A stretch of DNA of 64,000 bases from Pantoea piersonii (GTDB lineage: Bacteria > Pseudomonadota > Gammaproteobacteria > Enterobacterales > Enterobacteriaceae): NCBI RefSeq assembly GCF_003612015.1, contig NZ_RARB01000005.1, positions 186,001 through 250,000 on the forward strand, written 5' to 3'. The notes beneath the pieces are model-generated. The model searched no databases and was not told where the DNA came from. It saw only the letters and a program-made list of their open reading frames with translations. Both the position numbers and the translations under genes were made by a program. Positions 47,101-57,260 of this stretch are shown here, one piece after another; the stretch's first letter is position 1; the number at the start of each line of letters is the position of its first letter.

Positions 47101-47879
47101 TGGCGCCGCTGGATAAGCCGGTCGGCCCTAATGCCCGTTTTGGCTATCCTAAACGCGGCGGTTTTCAGGCGCTGATGAATGGTTTCCTGCCGCATCTCTC
47201 CTGTGCGCTCGAGACACATTCAGAGATTGCTGAAATCCAGCCACAAACCCGCAGCGTGACCCTGAAAGATGGCCGCCATTACCATTACGATCAGATGATC
47301 AGCACCCTGCCGCTGCCTGAGCTGGTGCGCCTGATGGGCAATCGCGCGCCGGAAGCGGTGCAGAAAGCCGCCTCGCTGCTGCGCCACGTTTCAGTACGCT
47401 GCGTCAATCTGGGAATTGGCCGCGCCGATCTGAGCGATAAACACTGGATCTACTACCCTGGCGATACCCTGTTCCACCGGATTTTCCTGCAGGGCAATGC
47501 CAGTCCAGAGTGTAATCCGCCAGGCGGTTTCGGCCTGACGTGCGAAATCACCTATCGCGCCGATCAGCCTCTGCCTTATGAGGGCGACGCGCTGATTCAG
47601 CGCTGCATTGACGACTGCATACGCGTCGGCATCATTCGCGAAGATGATGTGATTGTCACGGCCAATGAAGTCGATATGCCTTACGCCTATGTGGTGTACG
47701 ATCATCAGCGTAAAGCGAACGTGGCGCTGATCCGTAACTGGCTGGCGGCGCAGGGCATCCACCTTTCCGGTCGCTACAGCGAATGGGAATATTACAACTC
47801 TGACCACGCTTTCCTCGCGGGCAAACGTGCGGCCGAAACGGTGAAATCATTACTGACGAACCGTAAAACTACGGCGTAA
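44124..47879 (+). CDS. Three-domain fusion: clan-A glycosidase-like, glycosyltransferase, and UDP-galactopyranose-mutase-like flavoprotein
   Basis: 1251 codons in one uninterrupted frame. Residues 1 to about 370 look like a (beta/alpha)8 glycosidase: YSPMNEISF (Glu136, the NE acid-base motif) and PVLLAETSHVG (Glu287, possible nucleophile). Residues about 385-770 resemble a GT4-type transferase (FSHLRWGFVFQRPQHLLSRL; TRFISPTKVLEYMAAQLPIVST). Residues about 778-1245 resemble Glf-like amine-oxidase-fold proteins: LILGAGPTGLSAGYHYG, EKNEKPGGWCRS, VPYNRKLWKTPLADM. No export signal is seen, so it is probably cytoplasmic. An internal AGGAG and ATG (45265-45278) could start a separate transferase-mutase protein. 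A role in making or trimming a cell-surface glycan is inferred. Confidence 0.82.
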   Translation: MLPFSSFWQAGYEGADHINTAGQRLVMDALTDHQTQFRSDYAALQQFGIRTVRESIGWRQAEEDPEQTYAIVRAKMQAAQELGIQINWTFCHYGWPDDLDLFADDFIPRFADFCQRFAAFLAPWYSSPPVYSPMNEISFLSWGLSVGLFGNHRDAEPDAIKRQLVRATIAGCDAIWLVDPRARFLHCDPIIYLVPDEESEACYQRTADLNASQFQAWDMLVGKREPELGGAPRYLDIVGANYYHANQWETNSNQRLAWHLGDGRRMPLHKMLTTLAQRYQRPVLLAETSHVGSGRPAWMTHIAAQIAQAQLAGCDILGVCIYPIIESPLWEDPHHWPRSGLWDIAPDFTRLLHQPTAAALRQSQRSLHRFHALLSPVSAPQEFHMKQSVLVVFSHLRWGFVFQRPQHLLSRLAQHHRVLFIEEPVYRPGEAGLQLSSPAPNVTVIEPHTDVDAPGFHDSQIAVLQPLLATLLDKDEQPLVWFYTPMALPLLACFNPSAIIYDCMDELSAFQMAPRQLQQRESALLSRADVVFTGGTSLYEAKKHRHQNVYCFPSSVDAAHFEQALDRSNGHPLQENLPGPRLGYYGVIDERMDVALIGALADAHPEWQIAMVGPVVKIDPRSLPQRPNLHWFGQQPYEALPHFLAGWDVCLMPFALNASTRFISPTKVLEYMAAQLPIVSTAVPDVVRHFSDVVSIADTTQGFIQACEKALQLSEQQRREQAAQMAAIIADTSWDHTAEQMQTHIAALRDRFVQPAAAAKVPETAEGVRAVTLRPVECLILGAGPTGLSAGYHYGEGAVVLEKNEKPGGWCRSIEDKGFTFDYAGHIMFSNDPYVLQLYDKLLGDNLHWQTREAWVYSHDVFTRYPFQSALHGLPAEVIGECVLGAIEARYGVTGTQEAAPLSAVRQAANTECRDCCADGVLGAEATEPAGADETGEDFENFIFRTWGRGIAHHFAVPYNRKLWKTPLADMETSWLGGRVPLPDLQQIISGALAPLDKPVGPNARFGYPKRGGFQALMNGFLPHLSCALETHSEIAEIQPQTRSVTLKDGRHYHYDQMISTLPLPELVRLMGNRAPEAVQKAASLLRHVSVRCVNLGIGRADLSDKHWIYYPGDTLFHRIFLQGNASPECNPPGGFGLTCEITYRADQPLPYEGDALIQRCIDDCIRVGIIREDDVIVTANEVDMPYAYVVYDHQRKANVALIRNWLAAQGIHLSGRYSEWEYYNSDHAFLAGKRAAETVKSLLTNRKTTA
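45265..45278 (+). promoter_or_regulatory. Internal ribosome-binding site and start codon in the fusion gene
   Basis: AGGAG at 45265-45269, six bases, then ATG at 45276-45278, in frame (codon 385). It lies exactly where the glycosidase-like part ends and the transferase (MKQSVLVVFSHL) begins, as expected if two genes were fused or if two products are made. Confidence 0.6.
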
Positions 47880-47885
47880 TAACAG

Positions 47886-47917
47886 CCGGGCGCCGGACAT
47901 AATTGTCAGGCGCCCGG
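47886..47917. terminator. Hairpin after the fusion gene
   Basis: CCGGGCGCC (47886-47894) pairs exactly with GGCGCCCGG (47909-47917), starting 7 bases past the stop. It lacks a long T run, but position and strength suggest transcript termination or 3'-end protection. Confidence 0.6.
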
Positions 47918-47955
47918 TTGTCTCCGCAGCACCCTACCTGTTTTAACCTTCTGGC

Positions 47956-47979
47956 TTTATATAATAGACATTATATAAA
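47956..47979. repeat. AT-only-arm inverted repeat
   Basis: TTTATATAAT (47956-47965) and ATTATATAAA (47970-47979) are exact inverted copies separated by AGAC. Could be an operator for an unknown regulator or a structured RNA end. Confidence 0.5.
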
Positions 47980-48293
47980 GTTATATAGCGGCTGTCGGTT
48001 GTTTTATGTACGGCAAAATGGCAACGCTACGCTAATTCTGCAGCACTCTCCCCCTGCTTTTTCTACAGAATTCACGTAGCGCGATCGATTTATATTTTGA
48101 TTAATTATTGTGCCTGGATGGGTTAATTAGTAATCATGACGCTCTTTTCTTGCTGTCGCATCCTGTGCTCCGCCACAAATGTAAACTTTCGCGCTCCGCC
48201 TTTATGCTATTTTTTTGCATTAAGCCAATGATCTGCCAGTAGTCGATTACACTTTGTGATTCGGGGCAGTTATTACATGGAAATGAGGTATTC

Positions 48294-49394
48294 ATGAGTC
48301 AACTCTTTAGCGCAACGCACATTGGTAAGCTGGCACTGGAAAACCGCATTGTTATTGCGCCCATGTGTCAGTACTCCGCGAGCGAAGGTAAAGCCACCGC
48401 ATGGCATCGCATTCATCTTGGGCAGCTGGCGCTTTCCGGCGCGGGGCTGCTGATTATTGAGGCCACCGCCGTTGAGGCAATCGGCCGTATCACGCCGGGC
48501 GACCTTGGCCTGTGGGACAATGACACAGAAGCGGCTTTACGCAGCGTCCTTGAAGATGTCCGTGCCTATTCGCCGGTCCCTGTTGGTATCCAGCTGGGGC
48601 ACGCTGGCCGCAAAGCTTCGTGCGCGGCGCCATGGCAAGGCGGTCATCAGCTTGCGCTTGATCAGGGCGGCTGGGAAACCGTAGCGCCTTCTGCGGAAGC
48701 CTTTCATGATGGCGAACGCCCGCCGGTGTCGCTGAATCGCGACGACCTGGCGCGTATTAAACAGAAGTTCGTCGATAGCGCTAAGCGCGCCGAAAGACTG
48801 GGTATTGAACTCATTGAACTGCACGCCGCGCATGGCTACTTGCTGCATCAGTTCCTGTCGCCACTAAGCAACCATCGCGAAGATCACTATGGCGGCTCGC
48901 TGGAAAATCGTATGCGTTTCCCGCTGGAAGTTTTCCGCGCGGTGCGTGAAGCGGTCTCTGATTCCATTGCGGTCGGCGTGCGCATCTCCGCCACCGACTG
49001 GGTAGAAGGCGGCTGGGATAATAATCAGTCGATTGAATTCAGTAAGCAGATTGAGGCAGCAGGCGGCGATTACGTGCACGTATCGAGCGGCGGCCTTGCG
49101 CCTCAGCAGTCGATTACGGTCGGTCCGGGCTATCAGCTGCCGTTTGCGCGCGACATCCGTAAAGAGGTCAATATTCCGGTCATCGCCGTTGGCCTGATTA
49201 CCGAACCGAAACACGCGGAAGCGGTGTTGCAGGAAGGCACTGCCGATCTGGTGGCGCTGGCGCGCGCGGTACTTTACGATCCGCGCTGGCCATGGCATGC
49301 AGCTGCCGAGCTGGGCGACCAGGCGAGCGCGCCGCCGCAATATCTGCGTTCAGAGCCGCATGGCTTAAAAGGCACGTTAAAAGCTAACCGCTAA
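48294..49394 (+). CDS. Old Yellow Enzyme-family ene-reductase, YqjM/XenA class
   Basis: 366 residues. IAPMCQYSASEGKATAWHRIHLGQLA holds the regulatory Cys typical of the thermophilic-like YqjM/XenA class. The substrate pair is His-x-x-His (ELHAAHGYLLHQFLSPLSNHREDHYGGSLENR), unlike the His-x-x-Asn enzyme at 21394-22458. It reduces activated alkenes and xenobiotics with NAD(P)H and FMN. It stands alone, with an AT-rich upstream region. Confidence 0.92.
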   Translation: MSQLFSATHIGKLALENRIVIAPMCQYSASEGKATAWHRIHLGQLALSGAGLLIIEATAVEAIGRITPGDLGLWDNDTEAALRSVLEDVRAYSPVPVGIQLGHAGRKASCAAPWQGGHQLALDQGGWETVAPSAEAFHDGERPPVSLNRDDLARIKQKFVDSAKRAERLGIELIELHAAHGYLLHQFLSPLSNHREDHYGGSLENRMRFPLEVFRAVREAVSDSIAVGVRISATDWVEGGWDNNQSIEFSKQIEAAGGDYVHVSSGGLAPQQSITVGPGYQLPFARDIRKEVNIPVIAVGLITEPKHAEAVLQEGTADLVALARAVLYDPRWPWHAAAELGDQASAPPQYLRSEPHGLKGTLKANR

Positions 49395-49527
49395 CAGGCT
49401 GCCGGCCCTGTTTTCAGGGCCGGTTTATTCGCTTTTATCTCTGGCTCTCAGTATCATTAATATGAAGTCTTAAGGTTTCACTAAGCTGCAAAGTGTAAAA
49501 CTCTACTCAGTTACTGAGGAGAGTGAA

Positions 49528-49626
49528 ATGAAATCTGTTTTGTCTTTTAAACGCGACGAATACCTGGCGCTGCTGATCGCTTTTTTAAGTGTTATAAGCT
49601 ACTTAGCTATCTGGTTCAGAAGTTAA
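49528..49626 (+). CDS. Small single-helix membrane protein (32 residues)
   Basis: ATG at 49528 with a strong GAGGAG eight bases upstream, 32 codons and TAA at 49624-49626. The product has a polar, basic N terminus (MKSVLSFKRDEY), then about 16 hydrophobic residues (LALLIAFLSVISYLAI), ending WFRS, the layout of enterobacterial stress-associated small membrane proteins. A 6-bp stem with a three-base loop (49634-49648) follows. I do not recognise a named family. Confidence 0.6.
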   Translation: MKSVLSFKRDEYLALLIAFLSVISYLAIWFRS

Positions 49627-50144
49627 CTTTTATCGTGACGTTGTCACGTCATCCCGCCGCTTTACTCTTTATATTCCGTCAGGCTCAGCCATGCGCGTGA
49701 GTATCTATTCGAAATAACAGATGTGCTGAGCGCTAATTCAATACGAATTCAAACCGCTGCCTGACGAAATCCGAATGCCCTTTCGTTATGTTCTGCCTTC
49801 GTGAAATAAAACCTACCCGTTTTATCGTTTCTACGCATCAGCCCAGCCAGGGGCATTACTAATACCGATTAAATTAAATAAGACGATTGCCTGCCATAAA
49901 ACAGACGCAGCAGCGTAGCCGCGATTAACCATCAGCAAAGGCGGAGCCCGATCTTTTCTGATGCCGGATGCGCCAGTAAAGATTCAACCGAATGAGATAA
50001 AATAGTTCGTTTTAATTGGCTATTCATGTAAAAAGAAGGTGAAAGCCGCACCCCGCCATATAGCTCCAAATAAGAATTCACGTTAATCATTTAAGTAATT
50101 AAATATTCTTCCCTCGCGACAAAATAAGGTTTAATGCGGTTTTT
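49627..50144. other. Gene-free region between the small ORF and the beta-glucoside operon control elements
   Basis: About 520 AT-rich bases. Apart from the small stem after the 32-codon gene I see no gene, repeat family or remnant. The control elements of the next operon follow it. Confidence 0.45.
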
Positions 50145-50160
50145 ATTGAGCGATATCACA
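50145..50160. promoter_or_regulatory. CRP-like site upstream of the beta-glucoside PTS operon
   Basis: ATTGA-GCGATA-TCACA agrees with 8 of 10 positions of TGTGA-N6-TCACA. It lies about 60-70 bases before the antiterminator element, a layout like that of E. coli bgl. Confidence 0.5.
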
Positions 50161-50220
50161 ATTACCGCTCCCGCTTGCGCTGGACTCCCTTTCCCCTGGC
50201 TGTTAATTTCATAGGGTTTC

Positions 50221-50248
50221 GGGGTTGTTACTGACAACAGGCAAAACC
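50221..50248 (+). promoter_or_regulatory. BglG/LicT-type ribonucleic antiterminator (RAT)
   Basis: The element reads GGGGTTGTTACTG, a short loop, then CAGGCAAAACC, the bipartite consensus bound by BglG-family proteins. Its 3' end (AAAACC) overlaps the left arm of the terminator at 50243-50298, so the two RNA folds exclude one another. No bglG-type gene is in the window, so the antiterminator must be encoded elsewhere. Confidence 0.85.
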
Positions 50249-50298
50249 TGAGAGGCTTGTGACAGCAACGCTGTAATAAGTTCTCTCAGGTTTTTTTT
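50243..50298 (+). terminator. Conditional terminator in the leader of the beta-glucoside operon
   Basis: AAAACCTGAGAG (50243-50254) pairs exactly with CTCTCAGGTTTT (50283-50294), followed by T residues to 50298. It lies 38 bases before the PTS start and overlaps the RAT element, the standard arrangement for BglG-type control. Confidence 0.85.
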
Positions 50299-50317
50299 GC
50301 GCTTTATTAAATCTTGA

Positions 50318-53137
<2,820 letters not shown>

Positions 53138-53141
53138 CCAG

Positions 53142-53168
53142 AAAAAAGCCCTGCATTTGCAGGGCTTT
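53142..53168. terminator. Bidirectional terminator between the 6-phospho-beta-glucosidase gene and eptA
   Basis: AAAGCCCTGCA (53145-53155) and TGCAGGGCTTT (53158-53168) form an 11-bp stem with a two-base loop, A-rich on the left and T on the right, so it can work in both directions for the convergent genes. Confidence 0.8.
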
Positions 53169-53173
53169 CGCGT

Positions 53174-54808
53174 TTAGCTTTTACGACAGGAAGTGAGAAT
53201 ATCATCTTCCGCTTTATAGACTTTTGTCGCTGTGCCGGTCAGCCCCAGCATGGTGGAGAAGAGATTATCCTGCGAGAAGTTATCTTCCGCCGCCAGCTTA
53301 TCGAGGCAGCTCTTATTCACGCCATAGCGCTGCTGGTAATCCGGCGACAGCCAGATCAGCATGGGTACGTGCTTCTGTACCTCTGGCGCGATGGCGTAAG
53401 GCATACCGTGTAAATAGGTGCCGTTCTCGCCCAGCGATTCGCCATGGTCGGAGAGATAAACCAGGCTGGTGGTGAACTTATCCTGATGCGACTGCAGCAG
53501 CTTGATCGCCTTATCGACAATATAATCGACATACAGCAAGGTATTATCGTAGGTATTCACCAGCTGCTGCTGCGAACAATCCTGAATCTGGTTTGTGTCG
53601 CAGGTTGGCGTAAAACGGCGGAACTGCGGCGGATAACGATTGTAGTAAGTGGGGCCGTGGCTGCCGATAGTATGCAGAACGATAACGCCATTGCCCTGTA
53701 GCTGATCGATATAATCCTCCAGCCCGTGAAACAGCACGTCGTCGTAACATTCGCCCTTAATACACATCCCCGCCAGGTTCAGGCTGGAGACATCCTGATG
53801 CGGCACGCGATCGCAGGCGCCCTTACAGCCGCCGTCGTTATCGTTCCACAAGACTTTGATACCGGCACGCTGGATCACATCCAGCAGACCTTCCTGATGA
53901 CCGGCCAGCACATCATCATAATGCGCACGCGGCATACCGGAAAACATACAGGGAACCGAAACCGCCGTTGCCGTACCGCAGGATGCGGTATGCGGGAAAT
54001 ACGTAACGTCATCTTTTTTCAACAGCGGATTGGTTTCACGCTGATAGCCTGACAGAGAAAAATCCGCCGCCCGCGACGTTTCACCGACGATTAAAATGGT
54101 CAGGTTCTTTTTGCCGTTTTGCATCGCTGGCGACAGGTGCGCATCTTCGCCGATTTTAACCAGCGGCAGATTGAGATCCCGGTTGTGCCTGTACCAGGAG
54201 ATGGTCGCGACAACGGAGTTTGACGGGCTGAGCGATTTCACCAGCTCTTTCTGATTGCGGAACAGCGAGGCGTAATCCTTATAGAACAACGACGCCACCA
54301 GCAGGATAAAAATAACCGACGCCGCCACGCTGATAAGGCGATAGACCGCGCTTTTCCAGAAAGGCCTTGTAGGACGCACGCGAACCCAGAAAACCACGCC
54401 CGCCATCACCACGCCGGAGAGCAGCAGCGTAATCACCAGCTGCGGCGTCATCAGGGCGAAACTTTCTGACGGCGTGGTGTCGAGAATATTAACCAGCATT
54501 GACCGATCAATAATCACCCCATAATTCCAGATGAAATATTGCGCGGCTGCGGAGACCAGAATAAACAGCGCCAGGAGCGGCCGATCGAGCCACAAAAAAG
54601 AGGCGATGGTCACCACAATATTAATGACGGAAACCGCCACCAGCGGCATAGAGAGAAAGACCAGCCAGTTGCGAACGCTATCAAGCGGCAAGGCGGCAAT
54701 AACCTGGTGATAAAAAGCCAGGTTAAGAAATACGGCGATATAAAACGAAAAGAGCAACAGAAAAGAGAGCCGATTTAGCGTCGGTCTTTTATTGAGCGGG
54801 AAAAACAT
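53174..54808 (-). CDS. eptA: Lipid A phosphoethanolamine transferase EptA
   Basis: 544 residues. Five N-terminal helices (about 15-175) precede a periplasmic alkaline-phosphatase-fold domain with the nucleophile Thr in GETSRAADFSLSGYQRETNP and metal ligands in YLSDHGESLGENG and HGMPYAIAP. The N-terminal part matches E. coli EptA (ALPLDSVRNWLVFLSMPLVAVSVINIV). It adds phosphoethanolamine to lipid A, lowering binding of cationic peptides. I chose the ATG at 54808, which gives the E. coli-like start; an ATG 12 codons earlier exists. It is not next to basRS here. Confidence 0.92.
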   Translation of the reverse strand: MFFPLNKRPTLNRLSFLLLFSFYIAVFLNLAFYHQVIAALPLDSVRNWLVFLSMPLVAVSVINIVVTIASFLWLDRPLLALFILVSAAAQYFIWNYGVIIDRSMLVNILDTTPSESFALMTPQLVITLLLSGVVMAGVVFWVRVRPTRPFWKSAVYRLISVAASVIFILLVASLFYKDYASLFRNQKELVKSLSPSNSVVATISWYRHNRDLNLPLVKIGEDAHLSPAMQNGKKNLTILIVGETSRAADFSLSGYQRETNPLLKKDDVTYFPHTASCGTATAVSVPCMFSGMPRAHYDDVLAGHQEGLLDVIQRAGIKVLWNDNDGGCKGACDRVPHQDVSSLNLAGMCIKGECYDDVLFHGLEDYIDQLQGNGVIVLHTIGSHGPTYYNRYPPQFRRFTPTCDTNQIQDCSQQQLVNTYDNTLLYVDYIVDKAIKLLQSHQDKFTTSLVYLSDHGESLGENGTYLHGMPYAIAPEVQKHVPMLIWLSPDYQQRYGVNKSCLDKLAAEDNFSQDNLFSTMLGLTGTATKVYKAEDDILTSCRKS

Positions 54809-54962
54809 GCTTGCAGTCCATCTGTTTACAGGAGAAAGCAGCATGCCCTGTTAACTTTAGGGAAACCTTAAGCCGTCTTAATCAGAGCACGCGCTATCAT
54901 TTTACCGGCTGCAAAGCGCGTTAAGATTGTCAGCCGCTTTGCTCAATGCCTCAGGAGAAGAG

Positions 54963-55979
54963 ATGACCACGCTGCGTTTACTGCTTTCGGAATCAAACGA
55001 TCCCTGGTTTAACCTCGCCGTAGAGGAGTGCATTTACCGGCAGATGCCCGCCACGCAAAAGGTATTATTTCTCTGGCGCAATGCTGAAACCGTGGTTATC
55101 GGCCGGGCGCAAAATCCCTGGAAAGAGTGCAACACGCGGCGCATGGCGCAGGATGGCATTAAGCTGGCGCGGCGCAGCAGCGGTGGCGGCGCGGTGTTTC
55201 ACGATTTAGGCAACGCCTGTTTTACTTTTATGGCGGGCAAGCCGGAGTACGATAAAAGCGTGTCGACCGGCATTATTTTGCGCGCGCTGAACGCGCTGGG
55301 AATCGAAGCGGAGGCGTCGGGACGCAACGATATCGTCGTGACGCGCGGCGGCGAGGTGCGGAAAATTTCCGGTTCCGCCTATCATGAAACGCCCGACCGC
55401 GGCTTTCACCACGGCACTTTTTTGATCGATGCCGATTTATCGCGGCTGGCGAATTATCTCAACCCGGACATCAAAAAGCTGCAAACCAAAGGCATTACCT
55501 CGGTGCGCTCGCGCGTGGCGAACCTGACCGAACTCTCGCCGGACATTAATTACGCCGCCATTTGTGACGCTGTCACCGAAGCTTTCTTCGACTATTATCA
55601 GGCACGCTGCCAGCCGGAACGCATATCGCCGGATGCGCTGCCCGATCTGCCTGGCTTTGCCGAACAGTTTGCGCGGCAGAGCAGCTGGGAGTGGAACTTT
55701 GGCCAGTCGCCCGACTTTACTCACCTGCTTGATACGCGTTTTGCCTGGGGCGGCGTAGAGATCCACTTTGATGTCGAACGCGGCGTAATAAGCCGCTGCC
55801 AGATTTTTACCGACAGCCTTAACCCTACACCGCTGGAAGCGCTGGAGACCGGACTTCAGGGCGTCGCCTATCGCCCGGATGCGCTGGCCGCCGCGGTCGC
55901 GCGACTGCAAACGGCATTTCCCGCTCAGTATGACGAGCTGGCGCAGCTGGAAAAGTGGTTAGCCGCCAGCGTCAGCTAG
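54963..55979 (+). CDS. lplA: Lipoate-protein ligase A
   Basis: 338 residues, the length of E. coli LplA. Key motifs are [16 protein letters not shown] (lipoyl-AMP binding loop) and [28 protein letters not shown]. It attaches free lipoate to 2-oxoacid dehydrogenases and GcvH with ATP. The ATG at 54963 has AGGAG; twelve in-frame codons upstream are unrelated. Its stop overlaps the stop of the convergent ascG by four bases. Confidence 0.94.
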   Translation: MTTLRLLLSESNDPWFNLAVEECIYRQMPATQKVLFLWRNAETVVIGRAQNPWKECNTRRMAQDGIKLARRSSGGGAVFHDLGNACFTFMAGKPEYDKSVSTGIILRALNALGIEAEASGRNDIVVTRGGEVRKISGSAYHETPDRGFHHGTFLIDADLSRLANYLNPDIKKLQTKGITSVRSRVANLTELSPDINYAAICDAVTEAFFDYYQARCQPERISPDALPDLPGFAEQFARQSSWEWNFGQSPDFTHLLDTRFAWGGVEIHFDVERGVISRCQIFTDSLNPTPLEALETGLQGVAYRPDALAAAVARLQTAFPAQYDELAQLEKWLAASVS

Positions 55980-56992
55980 GACGCGAACGGACCGGGCGCC
56001 ACCGATTCGCGCAGCGACAGGCTGGCGGCAAAAGCCTCCGCCTCCTGCCACGAGCCGCCATCCAGCATGGCTAACAGCCGGGCAATCGCCTCCTGAATCA
56101 TGTCGGTAACGGGAATGCGGACGCTGGAAAGCGCAGGAACGATATAAGGCGCCAGGGGGATATCATCGAAGCCCAGCACCGACACCTGCTTTGGTACCGC
56201 AATATTCGCCGTCGTCAGATGCCTGATAGCGCCGATCGCCATCTCATCGTTGCTGGCGACCAGCGCGCTAAAGGCGCAGCCGCTGTTGATTAGGGCGGCT
56301 GTCGCCTGCGCGCCGCTCTGCGCATGCCATTTCCCTTCTGCGATCAACGCCTCGCGTAACGGTATGCCGCGCTCATGCAGCGCCGCTTTATACCCGGCAA
56401 GGCGCTCTGCCCCGGTTGGCGAATCGAGCGAGCCGGTAATAAAGCCGATATCGCGATGGCCAAGATCGATTAACGCTTTTACCGCCATCGCGCTGATCTG
56501 CTTTTGATCGGCATAAATACAGTAGCTGTGATGCTGTCGTAACCGTCGGTTTACTACCAGCACCGGCTGTTTGCGCTGCGCGATAATCTCGTCCATTTCG
56601 TCAACGGTAAGAAAGCGCGGATAGATAATGATGCCGTCGCAGCGAAGATCGAGCAGAAAGTCGATTGCCGCGCGCTCCTGCGCCGCGCTGTGTTTGCCGT
56701 CGGCCAGGATCAGCTGACGGCCCTGCTGCTCCAGCATGCGGGCGGAATGGGACATCAGCTCGGAGAAGTAGTTGCCGCTGTAAAGCGTGTTGGTCACCAC
56801 CAGGCCAATGGTCTGGGTCGATTTTACCGACAGATTGCGCGCCAGCAAATTAGGCCGGAAATCGGTTTCGGCCACCGCCTGCGTCACCTTTTCCCGCGTC
56901 TCATGGCTGACATAGCCGTTGCCCGACAGCACCCTGGAAACCGTCGCCTTAGAGACGCCCGCCCTTTTCGCGACCTCAAGTATGGTGGCCAT
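55976..56992 (-). CDS. ascG: LacI-family repressor AscG
   Basis: 338 residues. The N terminus [36 protein letters not shown] is nearly that of E. coli AscG, and the sensor domain shares [21 protein letters not shown] and [19 protein letters not shown]. It represses the divergent ascFB genes until an aryl-beta-glucoside or its phosphate is present. The ATG at 56992 has AAGGGA upstream. The operator candidate is at 57146-57157. Confidence 0.93.
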   Translation of the reverse strand: MATILEVAKRAGVSKATVSRVLSGNGYVSHETREKVTQAVAETDFRPNLLARNLSVKSTQTIGLVVTNTLYSGNYFSELMSHSARMLEQQGRQLILADGKHSAAQERAAIDFLLDLRCDGIIIYPRFLTVDEMDEIIAQRKQPVLVVNRRLRQHHSYCIYADQKQISAMAVKALIDLGHRDIGFITGSLDSPTGAERLAGYKAALHERGIPLREALIAEGKWHAQSGAQATAALINSGCAFSALVASNDEMAIGAIRHLTTANIAVPKQVSVLGFDDIPLAPYIVPALSSVRIPVTDMIQEAIARLLAMLDGGSWQEAEAFAASLSLRESVAPGPFAS

Positions 56993-57145
56993 AAATTTTC
57001 CCTTCTCCCTCAATCAGCTGTGCAGTCTACTCAACCTCAGACGCGCCTTGATAAGCATAAACCTGGAAAGTGACGCCAGTCACGGTTTGAAAAATAACCG
57101 CTTCCGCCATCTTGTTATCAATTTTGCAACTGTTCATGATTTTGT

Positions 57146-57157
57146 GAAACCGGTTTC
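57146..57157. promoter_or_regulatory. Probable AscG operator
   Basis: GAAACCGGTTTC is a perfect 12-bp palindrome with the central CG of LacI-family operators, 104 bases upstream of ascF and 154 bases from ascG. Confidence 0.75.
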
Positions 57158-57260
57158 CTATGGCGTCTTCTGTCGCCATCGTGAATCAGCGCACAATCTG
57201 TCCCTACAACAGCCAGCCGCCGGTAAAACACTCTACCCATAACAACAGAGACGCAAAACC

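Larger units (their letters stand above)
47880..48293. other. 414-bp gene-free region with two inverted repeats
   Basis: After the fusion gene there is a GC-rich hairpin (47886-47917) and an AT-rich dyad (47956-47979). The remainder, AT-rich, probably includes the promoter of the ene-reductase. No gene seen. Confidence 0.5.
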
